From: an uncultured Cyclobacteriaceae bacterium
Lineage (GTDB): Bacteria > Bacteroidota > Bacteroidia > Cytophagales > Cyclobacteriaceae
Reading direction: 5' to 3'
Assembly: GCA_947492745.1 (NCBI GenBank)
Contig: CANLOE010000038.1
Span: 1-55,164, forward strand
DNA: 55,164 bases
Position numbers and translations under genes: made by a program. The stretch's first letter is position 1. Each line of letters begins with the position of its first letter. The notes under the pieces are model-generated. The model was not told where the DNA came from. It was given only the letters and a program-made list of their open reading frames with translations, and did no database searches. This document shows, in pieces, positions 28,836 to 38,229 of the stretch.

Positions 28836-30128
28836 TCAAAATGAATATTCTATCTGTAGCCGAACCCTATCGTTGTTGGTATACTGTCCAAAAAAGGTTT
28901 CGGCCCTTCCATCGATAAAGGTGGAAGAAAGGGTTATCCCCAGTCCTTCTTCAGGTTTCCAATTGAATTCGCCTTCGATCAGACTATCCTTATTGGTACT
29001 GTAAACGCCCCGCAAGGACATGGATTTATCTACGCCCAAGGCAAGTTTGGCATCAAGTATGACCGACTCCCTGAGGTAGTGTAATATTGAATTTGCAGGA
29101 GGATCATACCCTCCTTTGGTGATTTCATGGTGCCATTGGAAGATCAATTGTAAGTTGTTCTCTCCTACGATATTGGCCATGGTCTTATCCAGACCGATGA
29201 TGTACTGGAAATAGGGATCATCCAAGTTACCTTTTGCGATTTCTTGCCCGTCATAGGCAAAATTGGAAAAGTAAGCCCCTTCTCCCCTCAATCCGACCGA
29301 ACCCAGTGCTGTGGCAAATTCAAAACTGAGCATATCCCATCCGTGATAATAGGGGGTAACGGAAAGCAAAAGGGTATCCCTACCGATTTTTCGGCTATCG
29401 ATATGGTTCCAAGCAATCCTGTTCATCCCATGATAGTATCCGATCGCCAAATCCCAGCCTTTCCATTGATACTCCACTTTCAGCGCATACTGCATCTTGT
29501 CCATTCTACTCTCCGGCAGTCTGCTCTCCATATATTGGAATTTCTGATGGATGAGCCTGTTGGTCTCCGGGTCATAGGTCATAGGAGCTCCCGGCACTGT
29601 CCAACGTGAAGCTGGATCGGGCAAGAAGTGGAGCATGGGGTCGGGGAACACGTGGGCGCTTATTTTAACGTCATTGAGGTAAAGTTTGGCTCCAAGATTG
29701 AGTATACCCATATCCTCGATATCAATAAAATCCGAATAGTCCTTTGGAGACAAGAAATCCACTACATTAAAGGCATCCGCAGTAGCCCATTTTACAATAG
29801 ATTTCCCCGCCCTGATATCAAAATATTTGGTGGTATATTCCAAATATGCTTCCCTGACCAAAAACCATGACCTGGAAGGGTCCGCGGCATCCCCTCGGTA
29901 CTCGGCATCCACGAGGTAGCGGACATGCTCTGCCTTGGAGGGTTTCAGCCTGAATTGGGCCTTGACCTGGTTTCGCTCATTGATGCTGCCTTCCTCCTCC
30001 TCGAAGTAAGCAAAATAGTCTATGCCTACCTTACCGTTGATTTCGATTTTGGATAAGGTAGACTGTCCCCATAGGTAGGTGTTCGACCCTATGAGCAATA
30101 AACATAGCAGGGAAACATAGCACTTCAT
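28836..30128 (-). CDS. Outer-membrane beta-barrel protein (DUF1302-like)
   Basis: About 430 residues from the ATG at 30128, chosen because a signal peptide follows at once (MKCYVSLLCLLLIGSNTYLWG then Q) and because it sits one base after the upstream stop. A longer in-frame start at 30203 would overlap the neighbour. The mature protein has alternating amphipathic strands and ends in IEYSF, a typical C-terminal aromatic beta-signal. It is the third gene of a trio with a LolA-like sorting protein and an MMPL transporter; in other bacteria DUF1302-type barrels accompany such RND proteins. The likely role is the outer-membrane part of an export or lipid transfer path. Family assignment is by general pattern, not exact motif. 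Confidence 0.75.
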   Translation of the reverse strand: MKCYVSLLCLLLIGSNTYLWGQSTLSKIEINGKVGIDYFAYFEEEEGSINERNQVKAQFRLKPSKAEHVRYLVDAEYRGDAADPSRSWFLVREAYLEYTTKYFDIRAGKSIVKWATADAFNVVDFLSPKDYSDFIDIEDMGILNLGAKLYLNDVKISAHVFPDPMLHFLPDPASRWTVPGAPMTYDPETNRLIHQKFQYMESRLPESRMDKMQYALKVEYQWKGWDLAIGYYHGMNRIAWNHIDSRKIGRDTLLLSVTPYYHGWDMLSFEFATALGSVGLRGEGAYFSNFAYDGQEIAKGNLDDPYFQYIIGLDKTMANIVGENNLQLIFQWHHEITKGGYDPPANSILHYLRESVILDAKLALGVDKSMSLRGVYSTNKDSLIEGEFNWKPEEGLGITLSSTFIDGRAETFFGQYTNNDRVRLQIEYSF

Positions 30129-30129
30129 A

Positions 30130-30921
30130 TTAGAATGATTCTTCCAGATGGCGTTTTGAAAAAACCTCTTTATCGATACCTTGGTCGAATACATAGCTAT
30201 CAAATGATAGTATCGTTTTATGGTCAGTGGACAGGTTGACCATTTCTGATTTCATGAATCTGTATTTTTCCGAGCCATCGATTTTTTTCATATCGGAACT
30301 GGTCAGTTTCTTGGTAAGTGTTCCATTTTTATCGTAGTAGTTGATGAGAGGAATGAGGTAGGTGTCCTTCCTTACCCATAGCTCTCTGTGCTTATAGGAA
30401 CTTGTTTTGGCCTTTTCACCTTTGGCTACAGCTTTGATTTTGTAACATTCAATGCCATTGAACTTATCTTCTCCCAGTAACTCATAGTTATAATCGTCCA
30501 GATCCTCTCCGTCCAGGTCTTCGTAGTAATAATCCGAACCCATAAAATTATCACCATCATTGCTGGAAGAAATTCTCCTCGACCGCTTTAAGGCAGGAAG
30601 AAATAGCCAGCGGTCATCTTCCCTGTCCGCGTATTCAATGGATACAAAGCCGGTGCCTTTTACATCTGCGGGGGTCTTAAACTGGATAAGTGTGGAGTTA
30701 TTGTCCAATTCGTCCGTTTTTCTGGTCCACTTCATGGACCGTACTCTCTCTTTTCCTTTTTTGTTGACCAGGGTCATTTTGATGTTGACAAACTGATCAT
30801 CGGAGTCTTCCTGTATTTTATGCTTTTCAATGATGGATTTTCCGTCATTTTTTTGTGCCTTGGCCGAAAATACGATCAAGGTCAATAGTGTAAGTAAGAT
30901 GGATAGGTGTTTGGTGCGCAT
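30130..30921 (-). CDS. Outer-membrane lipoprotein-sorting protein (LolA-like)
   Basis: 263 residues with a signal peptide (MRTKHLSILLTLLTLIVFSAKA, then Q). Features such as MKWTRKTDELDNNSTLIQF, GTGFVSIEYADREDDRWLFLPALKRSRRISSSNDGDNFMGSDYYYEDL and the Asp-rich centre match the PF17131-type outer-membrane lipoprotein-sorting proteins that occur next to MMPL/RND transporters. It is a periplasmic beta-sheet carrier expected to hold a hydrophobic molecule between inner-membrane pump and outer membrane. Two bases separate it from the transporter gene and one base from the barrel gene, so all three are surely co-transcribed. Its cargo is unknown; the polyketide is a possibility from position only. 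Confidence 0.85.
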   Translation of the reverse strand: MRTKHLSILLTLLTLIVFSAKAQKNDGKSIIEKHKIQEDSDDQFVNIKMTLVNKKGKERVRSMKWTRKTDELDNNSTLIQFKTPADVKGTGFVSIEYADREDDRWLFLPALKRSRRISSSNDGDNFMGSDYYYEDLDGEDLDDYNYELLGEDKFNGIECYKIKAVAKGEKAKTSSYKHRELWVRKDTYLIPLINYYDKNGTLTKKLTSSDMKKIDGSEKYRFMKSEMVNLSTDHKTILSFDSYVFDQGIDKEVFSKRHLEESF

Positions 30922-30923
30922 GA

Positions 30924-33266
30924 TTAATTGTTTAAAGTACTTAACAGTTCTTTTTCTTCTTTAATATTTACTGGATGGCTACTAGGGGTGACCGCTACGG
31001 TTTTATCACGGTGAAAGTAAGACAGTAGCACGGGAAACAACATGATAGAACTCATACTTACCGTAACCATGGTCAGGCATACCAGCCAACCGAAGTTTTG
31101 AAGTGCGAGAAAACCGGAAAAGATATATACACAGAAGCCCAATATATTTGAAAGAACATCATATATAATCGGCTTCCCTACTCCCAGAACAGTGGATTCT
31201 ATGGTTGCTTCGAAAGAGCCTCCTTTCTTCAGTTCTTCCTTGAAACGAGCGAGGTAATGGACCGCAAAATCAATTCCTATACCTACACAGATGGCGGTAA
31301 TGATGGCAGTGCCCATTTCTAGTCTCACCCCAAAAAAGCCCATTATACCAAAAGTCGATACTATGGAAACGATCAGCGGTACCACACTGAACAGGCCGTG
31401 GACCAGGGACCTGAACAGGAATACGCACAGTACCAACACGATGACTATGGCAAGAACGATGTTATAGATTTTTCCAGTGATGATGTACCTGATCTGTGCT
31501 AGCCAGTACATGGCTTCACCTCCGAATTCGACTTTGGCGATACCGGGAAAGAGTGCTGCGGATTTTGCCTGTAATGCTTCGTATAACATCAGATGCTCAT
31601 CTTGTTTAGAGGTTTTCAGCATGATCCTGACTTTTCCCCTCTGATAATCATAGTCTACCAGAGAGCTGAAATCTCCCGGGTCGGCACCCATTTCATACAA
31701 GAACAGGTAATTGGCCACTAAGGCACGGCTATCCGGTATAACCTCCAGCGCGGGGTCGCCCCCTTGTATTTCCCGATGGATACGTTTGATAATATCCGCA
31801 AAGGAGGAGGTATACCCGACAAAACTAAAAGTCTGTGCGAACTTTTGTATCTCATCCATTTTCTTGAGTACTTCCGGGTTCTTGATGCCGCCCTCTTCCT
31901 GTGTGTCGATCATCAGGTCAATATACCTTACTCCTCCCAGTCTTTCGTTCATTTTCGTGAAAGCCATTCTTAAAGGGTGCCCTTTAGGGAAATCTTGAAT
32001 AAAATCACTCCCGATATTGATTTTGGATATCCCCCACAGGGATAGCAATAGTACCAATGCATAGGCTCCTATGACAGTTCCTCTATGGCGCAGTGCTGTT
32101 TTGCTGATATTCAACAGTGTACGATCAAGCCATGTAACAGCGTCCTGCTGCTTCTTTCTGTTTTTTGGTGCTTTTGTGAGCGCCAGTACCGCTGGCAGAA
32201 AGACGAGTGTAATCAAAACCGTGACTGCTACGCCCATAGCGCATATGATACCGAACTCCATGATGGACAGTACCTTGAAGATAACCAAAGTACCCGTCCC
32301 CAATGCGGAGGTGACCCCGGTCACCAAGATAGCTTTACCTACTTTATTGATGGCCCTGCCCACGATTTCCTTTTTGCTGCCACCATGTAGACCTTCATGG
32401 TAATAGCTGTGCATCATATGAATACCATAGGAACTGGCGATGGCAATCATCAATATCGGAAAAGTGGAAGAAACCACGGTAATCGGTAAATTGAGATGTC
32501 CCATCGCACCCAAGGTCAACAGTATGGACAGGATTACCAATAAGGTGGTCAGCAGTACACCTTTCATTCTTCTAAAAGAGATAATAAAACCCAAGATGGT
32601 CATTAGTAATGCCAAAGGCATCAATAACATGATATCACCTTCTATACCCTTATCTATTTCCTCATTTTGAATCGGTTCTCCGGCCAAGTAGAACCGGGTA
32701 TCCTCGGCGGTATACTTGGAGGTGATTTCTTTTACTTCCCTGTAGACCTCCGATTGGTCATAACCTTCTTCCAACGTTGCTGTGATCATCGTGAATTTTG
32801 CCGCTTCATCTATCAAGCGCCCCTTGATTAGGTTGTTGGAGTCGATCCTTTGTTTCAGAGCTTCCTCATCCGCTTTGGTCAGGGGCATCTCTTTTATCAG
32901 GTCGCCGACTTCCAGTCCACTGTCATCACCTGCGATATCGGTGATGGTAGTCAAGCTGGTAATTTCATCGCCCAGTACTCCTTTGATGGTTTTCAGGTCT
33001 TCGGAGATACTGGCCACTTTCTCTAGAGAGTGGGGCGATAGTACATTATCACTCTCCATACCTATAGCAATGATATCCTTCTTATCGAAGATGGCTTTGA
33101 TCTGATTATTGGTAGCTACAATGGGGTCATCCTCGGGAAGTTCGGAGTCGTAATTATTACGAGTGGTCAGTGAACCCAATCCCATGACCAGATAGGTGGC
33201 AATACCGACAAACAGTAGTATGAATAGCCATGGCTTATTCGTAATCAAGGTCGAAAAAGATTTCAT
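30924..33266 (-). CDS. MMPL/RND-family transporter
   Basis: 780 residues arranged as two repeated halves, each with one N-terminal membrane helix (IFILLFVGIATYLVMGLG-like near residue 15; ALVLLLSLWGISKI near 405), a large periplasmic loop and five more helices. Motifs include AIASSYGIHMMHSYYHEG and AICVGIGIDFAVHYLARF, typical of MMPL or hydrophobe exporters (HAE3 type). No adaptor or TolC-like protein accompanies it; instead a LolA-like protein and a barrel follow, so it probably moves lipids or hydrophobic molecules. It is the first gene of the trio. The 33267-34231 gap upstream contains repeats and a low-complexity AT-rich part but no supported gene. Confidence 0.92.
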   Translation of the reverse strand: MKSFSTLITNKPWLFILLFVGIATYLVMGLGSLTTRNNYDSELPEDDPIVATNNQIKAIFDKKDIIAIGMESDNVLSPHSLEKVASISEDLKTIKGVLGDEITSLTTITDIAGDDSGLEVGDLIKEMPLTKADEEALKQRIDSNNLIKGRLIDEAAKFTMITATLEEGYDQSEVYREVKEITSKYTAEDTRFYLAGEPIQNEEIDKGIEGDIMLLMPLALLMTILGFIISFRRMKGVLLTTLLVILSILLTLGAMGHLNLPITVVSSTFPILMIAIASSYGIHMMHSYYHEGLHGGSKKEIVGRAINKVGKAILVTGVTSALGTGTLVIFKVLSIMEFGIICAMGVAVTVLITLVFLPAVLALTKAPKNRKKQQDAVTWLDRTLLNISKTALRHRGTVIGAYALVLLLSLWGISKINIGSDFIQDFPKGHPLRMAFTKMNERLGGVRYIDLMIDTQEEGGIKNPEVLKKMDEIQKFAQTFSFVGYTSSFADIIKRIHREIQGGDPALEVIPDSRALVANYLFLYEMGADPGDFSSLVDYDYQRGKVRIMLKTSKQDEHLMLYEALQAKSAALFPGIAKVEFGGEAMYWLAQIRYIITGKIYNIVLAIVIVLVLCVFLFRSLVHGLFSVVPLIVSIVSTFGIMGFFGVRLEMGTAIITAICVGIGIDFAVHYLARFKEELKKGGSFEATIESTVLGVGKPIIYDVLSNILGFCVYIFSGFLALQNFGWLVCLTMVTVSMSSIMLFPVLLSYFHRDKTVAVTPSSHPVNIKEEKELLSTLNN

Positions 33267-33840
33267 TTCTTTAGTTTTTAGGATTTTCTTTTAGTCTTTA
33301 TTCCACTATAATGAAACTGTTTTACGCTTTTTGGCCCATGAAGTGTCCTCATGTGTTCCCGTTCACTATCGATACATTTGATTCTTCTCCAAAAAGGAAA
33401 TCAAAATCAATCAAGTGCCAAAAGCCAGTTCATTTGGTTTACTCTTATTTGTTGATCATTAGTGCTTACCTTATCTTCGATCAAAACGACATCTTCGATA
33501 AGGTTTCTCGTCTCTTAATGTTTGGGAATTCATGCTTGTATTCGAATATCCGAGCAGAATCCAAGCTATACCCGTGTGAGACTGTTTCTTTATGCTCTAC
33601 ACGTGTGATATTAGCATTATACTTAATTACCATCAACATTAAATAATGCAATAATTAATTTTATTATTACAATTTTAAATTGAACATGACTTTACCCTTT
33701 AGATGCAGGCATCTTTTGATAAATTGTCTATAATGTCACTTTTGGTTTCGAGCCAATTACAGCTCATTACTTTAATGAGTTTCAATTCAGCACAGCAGTA
33801 CTACACTGAATCCAAGAGAACTCAAGATTTATGGTTCTTG

Positions 33841-34010
33841 AACCCGCATCATGCATTAGCCTTTCTATTGCGGCCTTGAATAGCTGCAGATCGGTAAAGT
33901 GAATGCGTTTTTCGAATTCACCGTAGCGGTGCTGCGCTGAATCCGATAAAACACCCTGATGTGTTGCTTTTTAATCCCTCATAACCAAGCTCTGATACAT
34001 CATCCAGGCT
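33841..34010. mobile_element. 170-bp AACCC-ended element (family A2)
   Basis: Begins AACCCGCATCATGCATTAG and ends GATACATCATCCAGGCT; very similar inside to 28440-28609, including GTGAATGCGTTTTTCGAATTC and the hairpin GTAGCGGTGCTGCG. The right end has decayed. Confidence 0.78.
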
Positions 34011-34138
34011 GAACCCTCATCACAATGTTCAAATCATAGGTTCGTCACCTTAATAGTCAATTAAGCCTCCTCACCTAAATCGCTTATCTTATTATACTTT
34101 ATGCCCTCGTCACAAAAACCTGTTGATCAATTTGGGTT
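34011..34138. repeat. Family D repeat fragment
   Basis: Contains AAGCCTCCTCACCTAAATCGC and ends GTTGATCAATTTGGGTT, matching the right half of 28610-28788. Confidence 0.6.
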
Positions 34139-34231
34139 GAGATCAATCGATACAATGAGTCATCGCACTCACGTTTGCCCGTGCTTTGATTGATTTTCAA
34201 AGGAATCAATCAACTCGCATTGCCGGATTCT

Positions 34232-34810
34232 TTATTTCAGTTGTTGTCCCAGTAGTGTTACTTTCTCCAACTGTTGCTTTCTAAACTCGTCCGTGGAGTG
34301 CTTTATGGGACTGATATAAGTAACTTTTACGGGTTTTATCCCGCAAAACTCCAGAGTACCTTTTTTGAGTTGATTGATTGAAGGGCTTTTCATGAACCAG
34401 TAGTCATACCACCTTGGCGTATCGGAAGTGACAATTATCCTAGCACTCCTTCCTTTCAATAGCTTTTCGGGCAGTTTACCCTTCTTACTCGACCTGAAGG
34501 CAAAGTCCGGGAGAAATACTCTGTCGATGAAGCCCTTCATAATGGCCGGGTGGCCGTACCACCACATAGGATAGACCCAGACAATATGTTCGGCTTCCTT
34601 GATTTTCTCACTTGCTTCGAGCAGGTCCGGTTCCAATGTTGTTCTTTCAGTATAACCATGTTGTAGGTTCGGATTAAAATCAAGTTCACCAATATTGATT
34701 TCAGATATACTCGCATTGCTACTATTGGCACCACTTTTATAGGATGCTGCCAAAGCATAATTGAAACTGTCTTTGCTGGGATGCCCTGTAATAATAAGTA
34801 TTTTTTTCAA
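34232..34810 (-). CDS. NAD(P)H:quinone oxidoreductase, flavodoxin-like
   Basis: About 192 residues with the flavodoxin-like fold of the NQO1/MdaB/KefF group: KKILIITGHPSKDSFNYALA at the start, VWVYPMWWYGHPAIMKGFIDRVFLPDFAF in the middle (flavin contact, WW-GxPA motif) and KGTLEFCGIKPV later. Such enzymes reduce quinones by two electrons with NAD(P)H. No ATG precedes the conserved start; TTG codons occur at 34837 and 34810, and the latter gives the usual family N-terminus, so I chose it. It lies 66 bp (from this start) downstream of a Crp-family regulator on the same strand, suggesting control by that regulator. Confidence 0.88.
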   Translation of the reverse strand: MKKILIITGHPSKDSFNYALAASYKSGANSSNASISEINIGELDFNPNLQHGYTERTTLEPDLLEASEKIKEAEHIVWVYPMWWYGHPAIMKGFIDRVFLPDFAFRSSKKGKLPEKLLKGRSARIIVTSDTPRWYDYWFMKSPSINQLKKGTLEFCGIKPVKVTYISPIKHSTDEFRKQQLEKVTLLGQQLK

Positions 34811-34876
34811 TCTGAATTGTTTTAATATACAATTCAAAGAAAATACTTAACAGCTCCTATTTCAAGGACTTTTGTC

Positions 34877-35497
34877 CTAAAAAACAGTAAACTCTCTTCT
34901 GATTCTACTGAGATGCCGCTGGGTTATGCCCAAATAGGAAGCGAGGTAGTTGAGCGGAATATACTGAAGGTACTCCGGATTGTTTTTCATAAGACTTTCG
35001 TACCTTTTTTCAGCTTTTTCTTTTTGCAACATAAAAACTCTTTTTTCCAGACGTAGGTACTGTTGCTCGGCCATTAACTTCGAAAAAGAAAGCCAATTAT
35101 AACTTGATCTTTCCAGTCGTGTGATTTCCTCCCTAGAAATAATAAGGAGCTCTGATTCAGTCAGGGCCTGAATACTTTCCTTGGTTTTTTCTTGAGTGAT
35201 GAAGGAAGAGTAGGCATTTATCAGTTCTCCGGCCAGGGTAAAACAATAAGTGATTTCCTCTTCCTCGCTGGAGTGATAAAATGACCGTAACATGCCCTTT
35301 GTCAAAAAAGCGACATGATTGCATACCTGACCTGTCTTGACCAGATAGTCATTTTTCCGTAGGGTGATGGGCTTCGCTGAGCGGGTGATATCGTCTATTT
35401 CGTCAGACGAAAATATATTGAAACTATTAAAATAGTCAACAATGTTCTTTTCTGTGTCAATACTTTCTGATACTGGTTTTAAAGTAATGGGTATCAT
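34877..35497 (-). CDS. Crp/Fnr-family transcriptional regulator
   Basis: 206 residues: an N-terminal cyclic-nucleotide-binding-like beta-roll (LRKNDYLVKTGQVCNHVAFLTKGMLRSFY, about 50-80), a dimer helix (about 115-160) and a C-terminal helix-turn-helix (YIPLNYLASYLGITQRHLSRIRREF). The beta-roll lacks the RxxxT phosphate cassette of true cAMP receptors, so the signal is unknown. Such proteins are common in Bacteroidota next to oxidoreductases they control. It precedes the quinone reductase gene with a short gap and ends with TAG, showing that TAG is used as a normal stop in this genome. Confidence 0.9.
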   Translation of the reverse strand: MIPITLKPVSESIDTEKNIVDYFNSFNIFSSDEIDDITRSAKPITLRKNDYLVKTGQVCNHVAFLTKGMLRSFYHSSEEEEITYCFTLAGELINAYSSFITQEKTKESIQALTESELLIISREEITRLERSSYNWLSFSKLMAEQQYLRLEKRVFMLQKEKAEKRYESLMKNNPEYLQYIPLNYLASYLGITQRHLSRIRREFTVF

Positions 35498-35842
35498 ATA
35501 GTCTTTGATATATGGTTACTTGTAGATATAATTGAGAAAGTGATAGGATTCTTAGTATTCAACGATTTTGCCCATAGTTTGGTTGTTAGTGAAATGATAT
35601 TTTTACCGAATTATATACCATATTTACCTCAATAAACACAATTTCACCAAAGCAATACTTCCGTCAACACGTTGAATCCTATCATAACTACCTTAATATC
35701 AAGCCTCTTTCCCATTTAGATCTCTTACCTATGACATCATCATAAAGTAGGGATAAACTTGCTGATTTTTTTATCCGGAATCACGGCATCACTGGGTTGA
35801 GGTGATAAGTCACAGGGCGCAGAGGCCTCTGTACATACTTGA

Positions 35843-36175
35843 CCCCAAAATGGTCAATAGCCTTCCTATTCCGAACATAAATTGTTTTAAACCCAAAATG
35901 ATCAACAGAGAACCTATTCCGCGCATAAATAGCCTCCTACCGGAAGCTTTGCCCACCTGCCTTCATTCACCATAGCGGTGCTATGCCGAACGAATACAAA
36001 TGGCCGGTATTTTACTATTTATACGCTCATCATGATTTCTGTCAATCAATTTGGGTTAAAATCAGCGGTTTTACACTACGCAGGTTCGCTACCCTAATGA
36101 TACAAAGGCCTCCTTATCTAAACCGCTGATTTTAGTGTACTTTGCATCACGAAATCCTATTGACCATTTTGGGTT
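35843..36175. repeat. Family D repeat interrupted by a 168-bp element
   Basis: The left half is 35843-35889 (AATGGTCAATAGCCTTCC...) and the right half 36058-36175 (AAAATCAGCGGTTTTACAC...). Joined, they reproduce the uninterrupted copy at 28610-28788. The inserted element lies between them with TAA at both junctions. The rest of the gap up to 37056 (36176 onward) shows no repeat and no gene I recognise; a 61-codon frame at 36248-36433 has no support. Confidence 0.75.
35890..36057. mobile_element. 168-bp AACCC-ended MITE-like element (family A1), nested
   Basis: Inverted copy of 38062-38229 with the same length. Begins AACCCAAAATGATCAACAG and ends TGTCAATCAATTTGGGTT. Taking ACCC...GGGT as the element, the flanks are TAA on the left and TAA on the right, and removal restores an intact family D repeat. 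It carries the hairpin TAGCGGTGCTA near 35971-35981. Confidence 0.85.
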
Positions 36176-37056
36176 GAATTTACACTCCAAGTTCTTTTCA
36201 GGTAGTATTCTCTAGCACGTTTTACATATTTCTGTTTTAAATATCATGTGAAATTGTGCAGATTATTTGCTATCGACCGAGGTAGGACCGAACATCAAGA
36301 AAAGGTTCGGGTCATCTTTTTCGCGAAGGGATCGGTCTATAGCATGGATAAGGACCCTGTAGCAAATTTTGCCGACAATTTCATCAACAGTCAAACCGTC
36401 GCGAGGTTGTGTCAAAACAGCAGCGTTCCATGATGAAGGCTTATCCTAACAGGAGACTGTCAGTAACAACAGAAAAACAATAAGGTATTAGTTTGTCCTG
36501 AAAACGGGCAATTTGTCAGGGATGGTTCTGTATACTTCCGATAAGTCGTTCCTTGAGCATTGACTATTGATTGGGATTCCCGATGCCCTATACAAGTCAA
36601 CCTCTCGTTCGTAAAAAAGCTATTTCTTTAGAATCTTTGAATCATTCATCCAATTTGCTTGAAGGTATTTACAATATGTCCAAAGCTCTCTGTGTGATTA
36701 TGTAGCTATGGTCACATAGGATTTTACAAAAGCTGATTGCTCTGAGTTCAGGTCGGGGAATAACTGAGATAGGAGTCGATATATTTCTTGAATTCTTGCT
36801 GCATTTTTTTCAACTTGTTGCCAGCGGAACAGTGAGTATCAAAACGTAGGGCCTAAAGTTGGCCATTTTTCGCATTGATAATCAGATAAATATACTATTT
36901 TATCTTTATCTTAAACACCGAAATATTGGATTTTATATTTAGTAAGCCACACAACCTACCCGAACGAAAGTCCGTCCTATGACAATTCCGTGTTAAACAT
37001 ACTCTTTCTTTTGAATATTATCTTGGAATAAAACAAAAAATCAGTATACTCGAAGT

Positions 37057-37494
37057 ATGGATAACAGAAGTTTGATAGGAGACTTGCTCCATGCCCATGG
37101 TCTGAAGAAAACACCCATCCGCACTGAAATGCTCGGACTCTTTATGGACCACGATTTTGCACTTTCGGCAAGTGATATCGGAGCTAAAATGAAAGCAGGG
37201 CATGACCGCGTCACGGTATACCGCGCATTGAGTTCGTTCGAGAAGCACGGTATACTACATAAGGCCTCTGAAGATGGACAAGGTATAAAGTATGCGCTGT
37301 GTGGTCACAGCTGTCCCAATGAAATCCATGCAGACCGTCATGCCCATTTTGTTTGTGACAAATGCCATCAGACTTACTGTCTGGAAAGCATAGAGGTGCC
37401 GGAAGTGAGCGCTTTAGCTGATTTTTCCGTGAACAAAGTCAGTTACATCCTTAGTGGTATCTGCAAAGAATGTAACGCCAAAAGTGTTAACTGA
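37057..37494 (+). CDS. Fur-family metalloregulator
   Basis: 145 residues, the only clear plus-strand gene. The N-terminal winged helix (about 5-80) has the recognition-helix segment DRVTVYRALSSFEKHGIL. The C-terminal part has HAHFVCDKCHQTYCLE and a final CKEC, two CxxC pairs that make the structural zinc site of Fur/Zur/PerR proteins. Which metal it senses cannot be told from sequence. It sits alone between repeat-rich gaps. It is a candidate regulator of the GCAA-N5-TTGC operators at 48940, 48970, 50714 and 52326, since Fur-type proteins bind such short inverted repeats; the AraC protein at 53391 is the other candidate. Confidence 0.93.
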   Translation: MDNRSLIGDLLHAHGLKKTPIRTEMLGLFMDHDFALSASDIGAKMKAGHDRVTVYRALSSFEKHGILHKASEDGQGIKYALCGHSCPNEIHADRHAHFVCDKCHQTYCLESIEVPEVSALADFSVNKVSYILSGICKECNAKSVN

Positions 37495-37680
37495 GTGGAC
37501 GCTAAGTGAAATGTCCTAAATGAGTCCAATCATCCATCGGAAAGGGTTTCCATAGTGATAACTACAGCGATACCATCGATTCATTTTTATCCTATAAACG
37601 GTATACGGACAAGAGTAAATACCTATCTCATACCATGAGGTCAATGAAAAAACTGATTTTCTACCTAGGTTCATGTATTA

Positions 37681-37839
37681 TACAAACTTAGCTTTCAAAT
37701 ATCGCATATCTTCCTGTTCATTTTGCTTCACTCTGCGTTGACAATCCTCGGGATAGCGCTGCTATCCCTGCGGTTCTCGCCTTGATTGAAACAAAATGAC
37801 CCGCGGAATCTTATACGACATTTAAAACCTAAATTTGTA
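37681..37839. mobile_element. 159-bp TACAAA-ended MITE-like element (family B), complete
   Basis: Begins TACAAACTTAGCTTTC and ends CCTAAATTTGTA; the ends are inverted repeats (13 of 16). It is flanked on both sides by TTA. The internal perfect hairpin GGGATAGC-GCT-GCTATCCC lies at 37750-37768. Other copies: 18129-18336, 54543-54700 and a partial one from 55093. The 37495-37680 stretch before it holds no recognisable gene. Confidence 0.85.
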
Positions 37840-37944
37840 TTAGAGCTTTGTTATGATGGTTTATACCTGAGATAAAATGAATTGGGAAAAGCTTGGCAGA
37901 GCGGTCAGATGTACTGTAGCATATCGTCCGTTGTACATTGGTAA

Positions 37945-38025
37945 ATCAGTCACTGGAAAGGTTTCATGAAGATGCCGTTCCATCCAAAAAACATCCTGTC
38001 CCCAATCAATTGCGTTTTGGGATAA
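37945..38025 (-). repeat. Family E repeat fragment
   Basis: The reverse strand reads TATCCCAAAACGCAATTG and then a diverged tail, matching the beginning of the family E copy at 18594-18755. Confidence 0.45.
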
Positions 38026-38061
38026 ACCCGTAATAGATTTCCCAACACATAATCGAGGTTT

Positions 38062-38229
38062 AACCCAAAATGATCGATAGGAATCGTGATGAGCGTATCA
38101 ATAGCAAAATACCGGCCATTTGGATTCGTTCGGCATAGCACCGCTGTGGTGAATGAAGACAGGTGGGCAAAGCTTCCGGTATGAAGCTATTTGTGCGCGG
38201 AATAGGTTCTCTATTGATCATTTTGGGTT
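38062..38229. mobile_element. 168-bp AACCC-ended MITE-like element (family A1), complete
   Basis: Begins AACCCAAAATGATCGATAG and ends CTATTGATCATTTTGGGTT: 19-bp inverted ends with 18 matches. Internal hairpin core TAGCACCGCT. It abuts the MATE gene so closely that its last base is part of that gene's TGA stop. Its hairpin might serve as a terminator for the seven-gene operon. Confidence 0.88.

Noticed and set aside
33311-33646. 111-codon plus-strand frame upstream of the MMPL gene
   Set aside because: Composition looks like translated AT-rich non-coding DNA and nothing in it resembles a known protein.
36248-36433. 61-codon plus-strand frame in the gap before the Fur-family gene
   Set aside because: No recognisable motif, no promoter pattern and low-complexity surroundings; treated as chance.
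37681-38229. CRISPR-like or tandem array because of repeated short motifs
   Set aside because: The repeats are dispersed elements with inverted ends, not evenly spaced direct repeats with unique spacers.
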